Notes: generated by a model not told the origin, from the sequence alone. A stretch of 64,000 nt of DNA from Polyangium fumosum (GCF_005144585.1 NZ_SSMQ01000051.1:1-64000), one strand, 5' to 3'; counted from the stretch's first letter, positions 25,835 through 35,212 are shown. Program-made: numbers and translations.

Positions 25835-25895
25835 ACCGGTACAGTTGCCGCGGGTGTCGACCAGCACAGCACGGGTTTCGTTCGACTGTACCGGT
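25835..25895. promoter_or_regulatory. Inverted repeat operator between the MocR and EamA genes
   Basis: ACCGGTACAGT at 25835-25845 and its exact reverse complement ACTGTACCGGT at 25885-25895 face each other 50 bp apart (start to start), about five helical turns. They sit in the 154-bp divergent intergenic region. MocR regulators are known to bind two spaced sites, so these are the likely operator half-sites. Confidence 0.7.
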
Positions 25896-25953
25896 CGCAC
25901 ATGCCGAGCAACTGCATCTGTGCCGGCTGCCGGTCCGGGGTCAAGCTTGGGGT

Positions 25954-27168
25954 ATGATGACCGTGCCAAGGTTTCGCGCGGGCGTGGCTCCCTTGACGCC
26001 GCACCCTGTCGAGCTCGATCTCGCCAAAGGTGCGTTGTGGGCGCAGAAGCTCCGGGGGCCGTTCGCCCTCGCGTGTACGAGCGGGTCGGTCTGGCTCACG
26101 CGCGAGGGTGATCCGGACGACGTGGTGCTCTCGGCGGGCGGCTGCTACCGTGGCGCCGATCAAGGGCTCGTGGTGGTCGAGGCCCTTTCGCGGGCGCACA
26201 TCACGGTGTCGAGAGAAGGTGTCTCCGGGAAGCTTCGGCGGGTCCTCGCGGCCGTGCGGCAGCAATGGCTCGTCTTGGTCTCGCTCTTTTCCCTCTACGT
26301 CATCTGGGGCTCGACGTACCTCGGGATGCACATCGCGCTGGAGACGTTGCCGCCGTTTTACATGGGCGGCACGCGGTTCGTGCTGGCGGGCGGCATTCTG
26401 TACGGTGCGCTGCGGCTGCGCGGCGAGGCCGCGCCGACGCGGAGGCAATGGGCCGGGGCCGCGCTCGTGGGCGCGCTCTTGCTCGCGTGTGGCAATGGGT
26501 TTCTCGCGATCGGGCAGCAGCGGGGGTGGGTGAGCTCGGGCGTGGCCGCGGTCGTCGTGACGACGATGCCGCTCTGGGTCGCCGTGCTCGGCAGCGCCGC
26601 GGCGTTCGTGCAGCGCCGGAGGGGCCGCGAAGGCTCGTCCGCCGCGCCTTCGGCCGGAGAATGGACGGGCCTCCTGGTCGGCTTCACGGGCGCCGCGCTT
26701 TTGCACCTCGGCGGCGCGATGGGCGGCTCGACGGGCGGGCTCTTGTTGATGATGCTGTCGCCGTTCGCCTGGGCGCTCGGCTCGCTCTTCAGCCGATCGA
26801 TGGACCTGCCGAAGGGCCTCATGGCCTCGGCCGCGCAGATGATCGCGGGCGGCGTGATCATGCTCTCCCTCGCGCCGCTCCTCGGTGAGTCGTTTCCGGT
26901 CGCGCCCTCGGCACGCTCGCTCGCGGCGCTCGCGTATCTGACGGTGTTCGGCTCGATCGTGGGGTTCTCCGCGTACGGCTACCTCATCCGGAACACGCGG
27001 CCGGCCATTGCGACGAGTTATGCGTACGTGAATCCGCTCGTCGCCATCGCGCTCGGGATCTGGCTCGGCGGCGAGGCGGCCTCGGCGACGACGTGGCTCG
27101 CGGCGATCATCGTGATCGCGGGCGTCGTGATCGTGTCGGTCGCGCGGGCGCGGCCGTCGAGGTCGTGA
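25954..27168 (+). CDS. EamA/DMT-family exporter with N-terminal DUF2917 domain
   Basis: 404 residues from ATG 25954 (a second ATG follows at once). Residues about 15-85 form a soluble beta-rich domain with the DUF2917 pattern: SGSVWLTREGDPDDVVLSAGGCY, then GLVVVEAL. After this comes a ten-helix EamA transporter starting at VIWGSTYLGM and containing the two repeated halves, the second ending in GVVIVSVARARP. DMT exporters move amino acids or other metabolites out of the cell. DUF2917 and EamA are normally separate proteins; here they are one continuous frame. Expression is probably controlled by the divergent MocR regulator. The soluble domain could sense or gate, which is speculative. Confidence 0.87.
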   Translation: MMTVPRFRAGVAPLTPHPVELDLAKGALWAQKLRGPFALACTSGSVWLTREGDPDDVVLSAGGCYRGADQGLVVVEALSRAHITVSREGVSGKLRRVLAAVRQQWLVLVSLFSLYVIWGSTYLGMHIALETLPPFYMGGTRFVLAGGILYGALRLRGEAAPTRRQWAGAALVGALLLACGNGFLAIGQQRGWVSSGVAAVVVTTMPLWVAVLGSAAAFVQRRRGREGSSAAPSAGEWTGLLVGFTGAALLHLGGAMGGSTGGLLLMMLSPFAWALGSLFSRSMDLPKGLMASAAQMIAGGVIMLSLAPLLGESFPVAPSARSLAALAYLTVFGSIVGFSAYGYLIRNTRPAIATSYAYVNPLVAIALGIWLGGEAASATTWLAAIIVIAGVVIVSVARARPSRS

Positions 27169-27179
27169 TCCGCAAAGCG

Positions 27180-27851
27180 TCAGGCCTTCGGGGCGCAGCC
27201 GCCGTGCGCGTGCGCCTCGGGATCGCACGTGCAATCGACGCAGCCGTGCTCGGCGCAGGTCCCGCAGGAGATGGCGACCTGCTTCCGTAACGCCTCGCGC
27301 GCGCGGAAGACGCGCACGGCCGCGTTCGAGGGCGTGATGCCCTGCTCGTCGGCGAAGTCCTTCACCGCGACGCCCTCCACCTCGATGCGCTCGAGCGCGG
27401 CGCGGTATTCGGGTTTGAGCGTCTTCGCGAGGCGCGTGACGCATTGGCAGATCGCGCCGCGGACCTCCTGGTTCGGCTCGGCGTGATCCTCGACCTCGGA
27501 GGCGAAGGCGTCGAGCGCGCGGCGCGCGGAGCCCTGGCGGCGGCGGTGATCGACGACGGCGTTGCGCAGGAGGCGGTAGAACCAGGCGATCGCGGATTCG
27601 TCCTTCTGGAGCGTGTCGAGGCGCTGGAGCCCACGCGTGAACGCCTCTTGCAGGATGTCCTCGGCGAGGGCGCGGTCCCCGAGGCGGCGTTCGAGGAACG
27701 CCAGAAACGCCCGGTGGTTGTCGACGAGGACACGCGCGACGTCGCCCTCCACGGGCAAGGCGGCGGTCGTCTCGGCGGTCGGGCGAGGATCGGCCATGGG
27801 CTCGTTTGTCCCCTCGGTGGGGGCTTCTGTCAACACGGCGCGTTTGCTCAT
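27180..27851 (-). CDS. CorE-like ECF sigma factor with Cys-rich metal-sensing tail
   Basis: 223 residues from the ATG at 27851 that overlaps the stop of the copper ATPase gene (ATGA); an internal ATG at 27797 is an alternative. Region 2 ([14 protein letters not shown]) and region 4 ([26 protein letters not shown]) are clear. The last 30 residues hold six Cys at 196, 199, 204, 207, 209 and 219 plus several His, and a further Cys-x-Cys lies at 135-137. This resembles CorE of Myxococcus xanthus, a copper-dependent sigma factor that needs no anti-sigma protein because its own Cys-rich domain senses the metal. Coupling to a copper-exporting ATPase supports copper as the signal. Confidence 0.88.
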   Translation of the reverse strand: MSKRAVLTEAPTEGTNEPMADPRPTAETTAALPVEGDVARVLVDNHRAFLAFLERRLGDRALAEDILQEAFTRGLQRLDTLQKDESAIAWFYRLLRNAVVDHRRRQGSARRALDAFASEVEDHAEPNQEVRGAICQCVTRLAKTLKPEYRAALERIEVEGVAVKDFADEQGITPSNAAVRVFRAREALRKQVAISCGTCAEHGCVDCTCDPEAHAHGGCAPKA

Positions 27852-30163
27852 TTGTTCGCGCCGTACGCGCGCAGCCGCAAGGAGCTGAGGAGGACGGACA
27901 CGCTCGACAGGCTCATGGCCGCGCTCGCCAGCACCGGCGAGAGGAGCCAGCCAGTCAGCGGATAGAGCGCGCCCGCGGCGATGGGAATGCCGAGCACGTT
28001 GTAGGCGAAGGCCCAGAAGAGGTTTCGGCGGATGGTGTGCAACGTGGCGCGCGCGAGGCCGAGCGCGGTGGGGAGAGAGGCGATTCCGCCGCGGAGCAGG
28101 GCGATGTCGGCCGTGGCGACCGCGATGTCGGTGCCGCTCGCGACCGCGATGCCGACGTGGGCGCCGGCGAGCGCCGGAGCGTCATTGATGCCGTCGCCGA
28201 CCATCGCGACGACGCGCCCGTTTGCGCGCGCTTCGGACACGATTCGTGCTTTGTCCTCGGGCCGCACGTCCGCGTGCAGCTCGTCGATCCCGAGCGATCG
28301 CGCCACGGCGCGCGCGGTGGCCTCGCGATCGCCCGTCGCCATGGCGATATGCACGCCGAGCGCGTGCAGGCCGGCGACGGCTTCTTTCGCCTCCGCCGTC
28401 GGCAGATCCGCGACCGCGACGAGGCCGGCGAGCTTGCCCTCGATGGCGACGAAGGAAGGCGTGTTCCCGCCCTGCGCGAGCGCGTCCGCAGCTTCTTCGA
28501 GGGGGGAGGCATCGATGCCGTGCTCCGCGAGGTAACGCGTGGTGCCGATACGAACCTCGCGCCCCGCGACACGCGCGATCACGCCGCGCCCCGCGTCCGC
28601 GCGGAACTCCTCGGGGGCCACGAGGGCGAGGCCTCGCGCGCGCGCCCCGTCGACGAGGGCTTTTGCGACCGGATGCTCACTCCCGAGCTCGGCGGATCCC
28701 ACGAGGTGCAGCAGCTCGATGTCGTTGAAGCTCGGCAGGGGCTGCACGGCCGAGAGCGTGGGCCGTCCGGCCGTGACCGTGCCCGTTTTGTCGAGGATCA
28801 CCGTGTCCACGCGGCTCGCCGCTTCGAGCGCGGTGCCGCCCTTCACGAGCACGCCGAGCTCGGCGCCGCGGCCCGTGCCCACGGCGACGGCCGCAGGCGT
28901 GGCGAGGCCGAGCGCGCAGGGGCAAGCAATGACGAGCACCGCGACGAACCGCTCGACCGCAGCGGCGAGGCCCGTCGCGGAAGGGTCGACGAAGAGCCAC
29001 GCGGCAAACGCGACGGTCGCGATGCCGAGCACCACCGGGACGAAGACCCCGCTGACCGTGTCCGCGAGGCGCGCAATGGGCGCTTTCGAGCCCTGGGCTT
29101 CTTCGACGGCCACGGCGATCTGCGCGAGCGTGGTCTCCGCGCCGGTCTTCGTGATGCGCACCGTGAGCTGTCCGCTCTGGTTCAGCGTGCCGCCGAACAC
29201 AGCGGATCCTGCGGTTTTGTCGACGGGCAGGCTCTCGCCGGTGAGCATCGATTCGTCGACGGCCGACGCGCCGGAGACCACGTCGCCGTCGCTCGGCAGG
29301 CGTTCGCCGGGACGAACCCGCACGAGATCGCCCGGCGCGAGCTGGGAAAGCGGGATCTCCTCCTCGACGTCGCCGCGCAGGCGCCGCGTGGTGTTCGGCT
29401 GGAGCGCGACGAGCCCGCGTACGGCGTCGGTGAGGCGTTTTTTCGCGCGGGTTTCGAGGAGCTTGCCGAGAAGGACGAAGCTCACGATGGCGCCGACGGC
29501 CTCGAAATAGACGTGCGGGCGCTGGCCGTGCGCGGCGTGCGGGAAGAGGCCGGGCGCGAGGACGGCGATCGCGGAGTAGACCCACGCGGCGCCGGTCCCG
29601 AGGCCCACGAGCGTGTTCATGTCGGCGGCGTGATGCCGGTGCGCGGCCCAGGCGAGGCGGAAGAAGCGGCGGCCGGGGCCGAGGATCACGGCGGTCGCGA
29701 GGGCGAGCTGCACGAAGCGCCCGAGGGGCCCGTCCGCGCCGGGGAAACGGCCGTGTGACATGCCGAGGACGAGCAGCGGGACGGAGAGCCCAAGCGCAAG
29801 GGCGAAGTCGCGCCGGAGCCCGCGGCGCTCGTGGTCGAGGCTCGCGTCGGCGGCGTGGGTTCGTTCGATCGGCGCGGCGGCGGAGGTGGCCGGCGCGGCC
29901 GCGGGTTGCGGGACGGTGTAGCCCGCGCGCTCGATGGCGGTGACGAGCGCGTTGGGGTCGGAGGCCGCGGGATCGTACGTGATCGTGGCCGTGCGCGTGA
30001 CGAGGTTGACCTTGGCCTCGTGGACGCCTTCGGTCGCGAGCAAGGCGCGCTCGATGCGCCGCACGCAGGCGGCGCAGGTCATGCCTTCGACGGGCAGGTC
30101 GATACGGCGGGCCGCGGCGGCGGAAGGTTCGGGGAGGAAGGCGGGGGCGGATGCGGTCGACAT
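27848..30163 (-). CDS. copA: Copper-exporting P1B-type ATPase
   Basis: 771 residues with the full architecture. There is one N-terminal heavy-metal domain with GMTCAAC (Cys30, Cys33), eight membrane helices, the metal-translocating CPC at 414-416 in IACPCALG, the phosphorylated Asp458 in DKTGT, the HPVA motif and [10 protein letters not shown]. It moves Cu(I) out of the cytoplasm using ATP. The next gene downstream is the CorE-like sigma factor, translationally coupled by ATGA, and a CopZ-like chaperone is divergent upstream. The 139-bp region between the divergent starts should hold copper-responsive promoters, but I could not define them. Confidence 0.95.
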   Translation of the reverse strand: MSTASAPAFLPEPSAAAARRIDLPVEGMTCAACVRRIERALLATEGVHEAKVNLVTRTATITYDPAASDPNALVTAIERAGYTVPQPAAAPATSAAAPIERTHAADASLDHERRGLRRDFALALGLSVPLLVLGMSHGRFPGADGPLGRFVQLALATAVILGPGRRFFRLAWAAHRHHAADMNTLVGLGTGAAWVYSAIAVLAPGLFPHAAHGQRPHVYFEAVGAIVSFVLLGKLLETRAKKRLTDAVRGLVALQPNTTRRLRGDVEEEIPLSQLAPGDLVRVRPGERLPSDGDVVSGASAVDESMLTGESLPVDKTAGSAVFGGTLNQSGQLTVRITKTGAETTLAQIAVAVEEAQGSKAPIARLADTVSGVFVPVVLGIATVAFAAWLFVDPSATGLAAAVERFVAVLVIACPCALGLATPAAVAVGTGRGAELGVLVKGGTALEAASRVDTVILDKTGTVTAGRPTLSAVQPLPSFNDIELLHLVGSAELGSEHPVAKALVDGARARGLALVAPEEFRADAGRGVIARVAGREVRIGTTRYLAEHGIDASPLEEAADALAQGGNTPSFVAIEGKLAGLVAVADLPTAEAKEAVAGLHALGVHIAMATGDREATARAVARSLGIDELHADVRPEDKARIVSEARANGRVVAMVGDGINDAPALAGAHVGIAVASGTDIAVATADIALLRGGIASLPTALGLARATLHTIRRNLFWAFAYNVLGIPIAAGALYPLTGWLLSPVLASAAMSLSSVSVLLSSLRLRAYGANK

Positions 30164-30302
30164 GAAACCTCGCTGTCGACCGGCGCAGACGCGCTCCGGC
30201 CTGGCGCATTACACCGGCGGAGGGGGTGAAATGAAAGGCAGGCGGCTGCGTCTTCGGGGTGTGGGCGGCGAACGGGCCGCTCCCGGAAGAAGGAAAGACG
30301 CC

Positions 30303-30521
30303 ATGAAGGAAACGTTGCTCCACGTCGAGGGGATGAGCTGCCCCTCCTGCATTCGCCACATCGACAGCGCGCTGCGCGGGATCCAGGGCGTCGAGAAGGT
30401 GGACGTGAAGCTCCGCGAGGGCACCGTCCTCGTGACGCACGACCCGTCGAGCGCGCCGACGACCGCGCTCATCGACGCGCTGCGGGACGCGGGTTATTCG
30501 TCGCGCCCCCGCGCGGCCTGA
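30303..30521 (+). CDS. copZ: CopZ-like copper chaperone (single HMA domain)
   Basis: 72 residues, one heavy-metal-associated domain: LHVEGMSCPSCIRHID with the metal-binding Cys pair, then the expected beta-alpha-beta pattern (VEKVDVKLREGTVLV). Such proteins hand Cu(I) to the HMA domain of the exporter. It is divergent from copA, and GGAAGAAGGAAAG upstream of the ATG gives a plausible ribosome site. Confidence 0.9.
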   Translation: MKETLLHVEGMSCPSCIRHIDSALRGIQGVEKVDVKLREGTVLVTHDPSSAPTTALIDALRDAGYSSRPRAA

Positions 30522-30580
30522 TGCGCGGGCGAGCGCGCCGGGGCTCTCGGCCCTCCCCGCGAGCTCCGGCGCTTCGTGCT

Positions 30581-31015
30581 TCACCCGCAAGAACCTTCCC
30601 CGCAGCTCATCTGCGCGCCGTGGTTTCGCGCGGCCGTCGGGGTCGTCGCGGGGGCCGGCGTGGGCTTTTCAGCAGGTTCGACCGGGGTCGTGGTCACGGG
30701 CGACGGGGCGGGAGGCGCGGCGGCCTGCGTTTCGGCGGGAGGCGCCGTCGTCGCGCGTGGCGCTGCGGCGGGGGTTGCCGCGGCCTTCGCTGGAGCCGCG
30801 GAAGGGGGGAGCGTTGCGCTCGGGGGCGCGGGGGGGGTGGATGCAGGTGTCGCGGCTGCGGGCATGTCGTGGGCCGGCGGAGGCATTGCGGCGGGGGCCT
30901 CGGCCACCGGTTTCACGTCCGGGCCGTCCGTCGGCGCCGGGGACGTGGTGCAACCGGCGAGCAGGGCGCCCGCCCCGAGGGCGGCCAGCGCCTCGTAGAT
31001 ACGCTTTGCATGCAT
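30581..31015 (-). CDS. Low-complexity lipoprotein ending in a CGEGSCG motif
   Basis: 144 residues from ATG 31015, which has GGAG upstream. The signal peptide ends in the lipobox LLAGC followed by TTSP. The mature part is almost entirely Ala/Pro/Thr, an extended linker. The final residues are MSCGEGSCG, two Cys in a Gly/Glu-rich motif resembling the EGKCG repeats of HvfA/BufA-type copper-related precursors. It faces the copper module with its 3' end 59 bp from copZ. A periplasmic or surface metal-binding tether is plausible. The modification enzymes that act on HvfA-type peptides are not nearby, so the resemblance may be superficial. Confidence 0.75.
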   Translation of the reverse strand: MHAKRIYEALAALGAGALLAGCTTSPAPTDGPDVKPVAEAPAAMPPPAHDMPAAATPASTPPAPPSATLPPSAAPAKAAATPAAAPRATTAPPAETQAAAPPAPSPVTTTPVEPAEKPTPAPATTPTAARNHGAQMSCGEGSCG

Positions 31016-31165
31016 GACCAAGCTCCTTCACGTGGTGCAGGGGTACGACCCTGCCGACGCAGGAGGGCGCCGCCCATTACAGCCGTCCGTCGTGCGCCCG
31101 TGACAGCTCCCCCGCGGCCCGGCGGGGCCCCTTGAAACCAAACACGAAGGGTGTAGACATGGATC

Positions 31166-32623
31166 ATGGCGCGACGGGAAGGCCTGTTCGTCCGGCGGTC
31201 CGTTTGTCTGGGCCTGTTCCTCCTCAGCGGGTGCGGAGGCGCGCCCACGACGCCGGCGAGCGGCGCGACGGGGGATACCCCGGCGGTGCATTACTCCTTT
31301 GGGGTCGATCCCGAGCTGCGCACGCTTTCGGCCACGGTGTGTCCCCGGGATCTGCGGTTCACCCACCTGCGCATGACGACGCCCGAGCTCCTCGATCGCG
31401 TGCGCCGGCCGCGCCTCGTGCAGGCCACGGGCGACGTGCCGCTCGAATTCGAGGAAGACGCCGTGCCCATTGCATCGATGGCGGACGGCGCTTGCATCGG
31501 GTACGACGTGGACCTGGGGCCGCCGGGGGAGGGTTTCTGGATCACGCACGGGGATGCCCACGTGCTCGCGGCGCCCGACGTCTGGTTGCTCGCGCCCGAG
31601 CCCAGGCCCCCCGGGACGCGCTTGACGGCGAGCTTCACGCTCCCGCCAGGCGTTCACGCCGCCGTCCCCTGGCCCGGGGATCCACGAGGGTATCGTGTGC
31701 CGGAGACCGCATTCACGATGCGTGGCGCGGGTGCCTTTGGAAAACTCGAACGGGAGACGGTGCGCGTGGGCGGGGCCGAGCTCGATCTCGTCTCGCTCGG
31801 CGGCGGGTTCGGCGCGCGGGCGCCGCTCGTCACGCAATGGATGCAGAGGAGCGCGTCCGCGCTGACCCACCTCCACGACGGGTTTCCCGTTCCGCGCGTG
31901 ATGGCGCTGCTCATCCCGCAGTCGGGATCGGACGTCGGATTCGGCATGGCGCTGCGTGGCGGCGGACCGACGGTGATGATCCTGGTGGGATCGTCCATCA
32001 CGCCCGAGGCGCTCGACGCGGAGTGGACGGCCGTGCACGAGCTTTTCCATCTGTCGGCGCCGCGGTTCCAGTCGAAGGACGTCTGGCTGTCGGAGGGGCT
32101 CGCGACGTATTACACGTACATCCTGATGGCGCGGGCGGGGATGACGAAGGAACAGGGCGCCTGGGACGATTTGCAGGACGGCTTTCGGCGGGGGAGCCGC
32201 CGCGGGACAGGGCGTACGTTGCGGCAGGAGAGCATCGACATGCACGAGACACACGCCTACCAGCGCGTGTATTGGGCTGGCGCGGCCCTTTCGCTCCTCG
32301 CGGACGTCGAGCTCCGGAAGCGGGGCGTCGAAGGCGGCCTCGATGGCCCCCTGCGCGAGCTCGCGCGCTGTTGCGCCCGATCCGAGGAGGCGTGGTCTGC
32401 CGAGCAGTTCGCCGCGTTCGTCGATCAAAAGACGGGGCAAGCCGTCATGGGGCCGCTCTTCGAGCGGTACATCGATCGAGCGGATTTTCCCGAGACGGCC
32501 GAGATCCTCGCGGCGCTCGGCGTGAAGGGGGCCGGGCGGGAGATGACGCTCGCCGCGGATGCCCCGCGCGCCGGCGTGCGGAGCGCGATGATGGCGCCGC
32601 GCGCCGGGGGCAAGGGTCCCTGA
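31166..32623 (+). CDS. HExxH metallopeptidase-like lipoprotein (M1/M61-type)
   Basis: 485 residues with a lipobox at LLSGC (Cys23). A beta-rich N-terminal domain (about 45-215) is followed by a gluzincin-like core: His291-Glu292-LF-His295 in VHELFHLS and a second Glu310 in WLSEGLATYY, with the spacing of M1/M61 aminopeptidases. A helical C-terminal domain follows. M61 members are glycyl aminopeptidases; specificity here is unknown. The membrane anchor places it in the envelope. It converges with the MFS gene (12-bp gap) and stands alone on its strand. Confidence 0.82.
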   Translation: MARREGLFVRRSVCLGLFLLSGCGGAPTTPASGATGDTPAVHYSFGVDPELRTLSATVCPRDLRFTHLRMTTPELLDRVRRPRLVQATGDVPLEFEEDAVPIASMADGACIGYDVDLGPPGEGFWITHGDAHVLAAPDVWLLAPEPRPPGTRLTASFTLPPGVHAAVPWPGDPRGYRVPETAFTMRGAGAFGKLERETVRVGGAELDLVSLGGGFGARAPLVTQWMQRSASALTHLHDGFPVPRVMALLIPQSGSDVGFGMALRGGGPTVMILVGSSITPEALDAEWTAVHELFHLSAPRFQSKDVWLSEGLATYYTYILMARAGMTKEQGAWDDLQDGFRRGSRRGTGRTLRQESIDMHETHAYQRVYWAGAALSLLADVELRKRGVEGGLDGPLRELARCCARSEEAWSAEQFAAFVDQKTGQAVMGPLFERYIDRADFPETAEILAALGVKGAGREMTLAADAPRAGVRSAMMAPRAGGKGP

Positions 32624-32635
32624 GCGCGCCTTGGC

Positions 32636-33964
32636 TCAGGCGGCTTCGGGTTTTGGCGTGGCCTCCGCGGGCGCGCGGCGCTCGATGTTCCGGCGGAAGA
32701 CGAGCATGCAGACCGGCGCCGCGATCGTCATGAGCCCGATCACGAGCCACATCGGCTGCGAGTCCCGCGGGCCGGTCTGTGGGCAATACACGCTGAGCAG
32801 GTAGCCGCTGAGGAAGCCCACGAAAGGTTTGGCGAGGAACAGGGGAATCTCCGAGAGCCCCATGTAGCTCGACTCGCGCCCGGGCGGGGCGATCGTCGCC
32901 GTGTATTCATAGAGCCGCGGCGACCAGAGCGCCTCGCCGATCGAGAGCAGGACGATGAACACCACGCTCGCGGCCACGGTCGTCGAGACGGCCATCGCGA
33001 GCACGGAGAACGCGGTGATCGTCGCGCCGATCGTGATCACGGGGTAGGGCGGGTACCTGCGCGTGAGCGCCGTCGCCACCGGCGTCAGGACGATGATCAT
33101 GGCGGGGTTGATCGACCAGTAATACGCGAACGGGAAATCCTGCCCGAACTCGCGGAGCGTGTACTTCGGCCAGGTCAAATGCGCGTGCTGGAGGACGAGG
33201 CGGACGAACGTGAGCAGCGCGATGAACCCCAGGAAGATCCAGAAGGACGGCTCGCGCAGCACCTCGCGCGCGATCATGAGCGGGTTTTTCGTGGGCTTGT
33301 CCAAGGACGCGGTCGGCTTCGCCTCGCGCATCGAGAGCGCGAGGACGACGTTGACGCAGGAGACGACGAACCCGACGAGGAAGACCATCTGGCTCGACGA
33401 GAACGTGACCCCGGCGATCGTCGCGCCGCCCTTGAACCATTTGCGGAACTCGGTGATGAGCGGCCCTTGTGCGAGGGAGCCGATGTTCATGAGCACATAA
33501 TAAAACGAGAACGCGAACGAGACCGTCGCCGGGGTCGTGTAGCTGCGCACGGCCGCGTTCATCGTGGGCTTCATGCACGCAATGCCCCAGACCGACGCGG
33601 CGAGCGACGCATAAATGGTCATCTTGTCGCCGGCGAACGCGAGCATGCCCCGGCCGACGGCGGTGGAGAGCGCCGCGATCACGAGCGCCCGCCGGATCCC
33701 GAGGCCATCGGCGATGAAGCCCGCGAAGAACATGACGAGGCTGATGACCGTGAGCCAGGTGCCCGCGACCGAGCCGGCGGCGGTATCGGAGAAGCCGTGG
33801 TCATCCGACAAGAAAATCACGAGGAGCGACCAAATGGCGAAATACGCGACGGACTCGAGGAGCTTCATCGCGTACACGGTCCACAGCTCGCGCGGAGAGG
33901 CGACGAGCGCGCGCAGATCGGCCGAGAGGGAGCCATCGGCGCGCGCTTCGGGAGGGGCAGCCAT
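32636..33964 (-). CDS. MFS transporter (possibly POT/peptide-like)
   Basis: 442 residues from ATG 33964. About twelve hydrophobic helices are present, starting with VYAMKLLESVAYFAIWSLLVIF. The segment SFYYVLMNIGSLAQGPLI resembles the FYxxxNxGS motif of proton-dependent oligopeptide transporters, while the ExxER signature of that family is not evident. The central loop after helix 6 is basic. Substrate cannot be assigned. It is preceded by a 289-bp region shared with the divergent siderophore-interacting protein gene. Confidence 0.87.
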   Translation of the reverse strand: MAAPPEARADGSLSADLRALVASPRELWTVYAMKLLESVAYFAIWSLLVIFLSDDHGFSDTAAGSVAGTWLTVISLVMFFAGFIADGLGIRRALVIAALSTAVGRGMLAFAGDKMTIYASLAASVWGIACMKPTMNAAVRSYTTPATVSFAFSFYYVLMNIGSLAQGPLITEFRKWFKGGATIAGVTFSSSQMVFLVGFVVSCVNVVLALSMREAKPTASLDKPTKNPLMIAREVLREPSFWIFLGFIALLTFVRLVLQHAHLTWPKYTLREFGQDFPFAYYWSINPAMIIVLTPVATALTRRYPPYPVITIGATITAFSVLAMAVSTTVAASVVFIVLLSIGEALWSPRLYEYTATIAPPGRESSYMGLSEIPLFLAKPFVGFLSGYLLSVYCPQTGPRDSQPMWLVIGLMTIAAPVCMLVFRRNIERRAPAEATPKPEAA

Positions 33965-34143
33965 GCGCGAACGATACACGCGCCGCGGCCGGAATCTGTC
34001 TGTGTTCGAATCGCTCGGGCGGATTCGCCTGGTATCGAGAGCTGCACCGCACCCCCTGCCGCTTTCCCCCTCCTGACCGCGGAAGCCCCTCGCGCGAACG
34101 ATGCTTTCCCGAGGGGGCGATCGGCAGGTCCGCGCTGCCCTTC

Positions 34144-34163
34144 GTGTCGGTGCGGACCGACAC
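34144..34163. promoter_or_regulatory. 8-bp inverted repeat upstream of the siderophore-interacting protein gene
   Basis: GTGTCGGT, four bases, ACCGACAC: a perfect 8-bp palindrome with a GCGG loop. It lies in the divergent region between the MFS transporter and the siderophore-interacting protein, 90 bp before the ATG of the latter. It could be a repressor operator of TetR size or a short hairpin. Confidence 0.45.
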
Positions 34164-34253
34164 CTACCGTGGGCCGTCGATGCCAGGGGGGACGTATCTC
34201 GCTTGCCTGATCCACGAAGGCCGCCCACCTTCGTCTCCGCAGGAGTGTCCTCC

Positions 34254-35081
34254 ATGAACCGTGAAGACTCGCCCTTCGAGATCGTTCGTCATCCGCTGAA
34301 GGTTCGCCGTTTGGTCGTCGCCCACGTCCGCGAGCTCTCGCCGCGGATGCGTCGCATCACGCTCGGCGGTCCCGAGCTCGAGGGCTTCGTCTCCCTGGCA
34401 CCGGAGGATCACGTAAAACTCTTGTTCCCCGCCGAGGGACAGTCCGAGCCTGCGCTGCCCATCGTCGACGAGCGCGGCGAAATTCGGCCGCCGCCGGGCG
34501 CGCGTCCGATCGCGCGCGACTACACCATCCGGGCGCGGCACGTGGACACCATCGACGTCGACTTCTTGTTGCACGCGCATGGCGTCGCCTCCTCCTGGGC
34601 GGCGCGCGCGACGCCGGGCGACGTGCTGGGCCTCGCCGGGCCACGTGGCTCGCGCCTGCTCCGGCTGCAACCGGCGTGGCAGCTCTTCGTGGGCGACGAG
34701 ACGGCGCTGCCGGAGATGGCACGTCGCCTGGAGGAGACGCCGGCGACCGTGCACAACTTCGTGGTCGCGCTGGTGGAGGACACGAACGACCAGGCCGCGT
34801 GGCCCGAGCTCGCCCGGCCGGGCGTGGAGACCCGCTGGGTGCACCGCGCAGAGGGGGGCGGAGCGCGGGACGTGGCCCAGCGGCTCGGGGACATCGTGCG
34901 CGCGGCCGAGCTTCGTGATCCGGGCGAGGGATTCGCCTGGCTCGCGGGGGAGGCCTCCGAAACCTCTGCGGTGATGCGCGTGCTCCTGCGCGAACGAGGC
35001 TTCGCGCGCGCACGGATCCACGCCTCGGGGCACTGGAAGCGCGGCGTGGTCGCGCACGATCATCACGAGCCGCTGAGCTGA
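34254..35081 (+). CDS. Siderophore-interacting protein (FAD-dependent ferric reductase, ViuB type)
   Basis: 275 residues from ATG 34254. The flavin-binding domain carries MRRITLGGPELEGF and RDYTIR (usually RxYTxR), and the C-terminal half has GDETALPEMARRLE, typical of the SIP family's NAD(P)H-binding region. These enzymes reduce ferric siderophores in the cytoplasm to release iron. The next gene encodes a DUF6607-like lipoprotein behind a Fur-box-like site, supporting an iron-acquisition context. No siderophore receptor or synthesis genes lie in the window. Confidence 0.92.
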   Translation: MNREDSPFEIVRHPLKVRRLVVAHVRELSPRMRRITLGGPELEGFVSLAPEDHVKLLFPAEGQSEPALPIVDERGEIRPPPGARPIARDYTIRARHVDTIDVDFLLHAHGVASSWAARATPGDVLGLAGPRGSRLLRLQPAWQLFVGDETALPEMARRLEETPATVHNFVVALVEDTNDQAAWPELARPGVETRWVHRAEGGGARDVAQRLGDIVRAAELRDPGEGFAWLAGEASETSAVMRVLLRERGFARARIHASGHWKRGVVAHDHHEPLS

Positions 35082-35193
35082 CGCACGCTCCCCGCGCGGG
35101 TCGGCGCGGGCCACCTCCTTCTGCACGCCGCGGTCGCGCGCCTTTCGTTCGCGACGTGAGCGAGCGTTCGTTTTTTTGCCGCGCCCTCCTTTT

Positions 35194-35212
35194 GATATTG
35201 ACTTTCATTCGC
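35194..35212 (+). promoter_or_regulatory. Fur-box-like site
   Basis: The 19 bases starting GATATTGACTTTC match the classical Fur consensus at 13 of 19 positions. It is one of the few AT-rich patches in this GC-rich window and lies 22 bp before the start of the lipoprotein gene at 35235. Iron repression of that gene is inferred. Confidence 0.6.

Noticed and set aside
24262-27444. A 1060-codon minus-strand open frame
   Set aside because: It covers the MocR gene in another frame and runs antisense to the EamA gene; both have clear family motifs, this frame has none.
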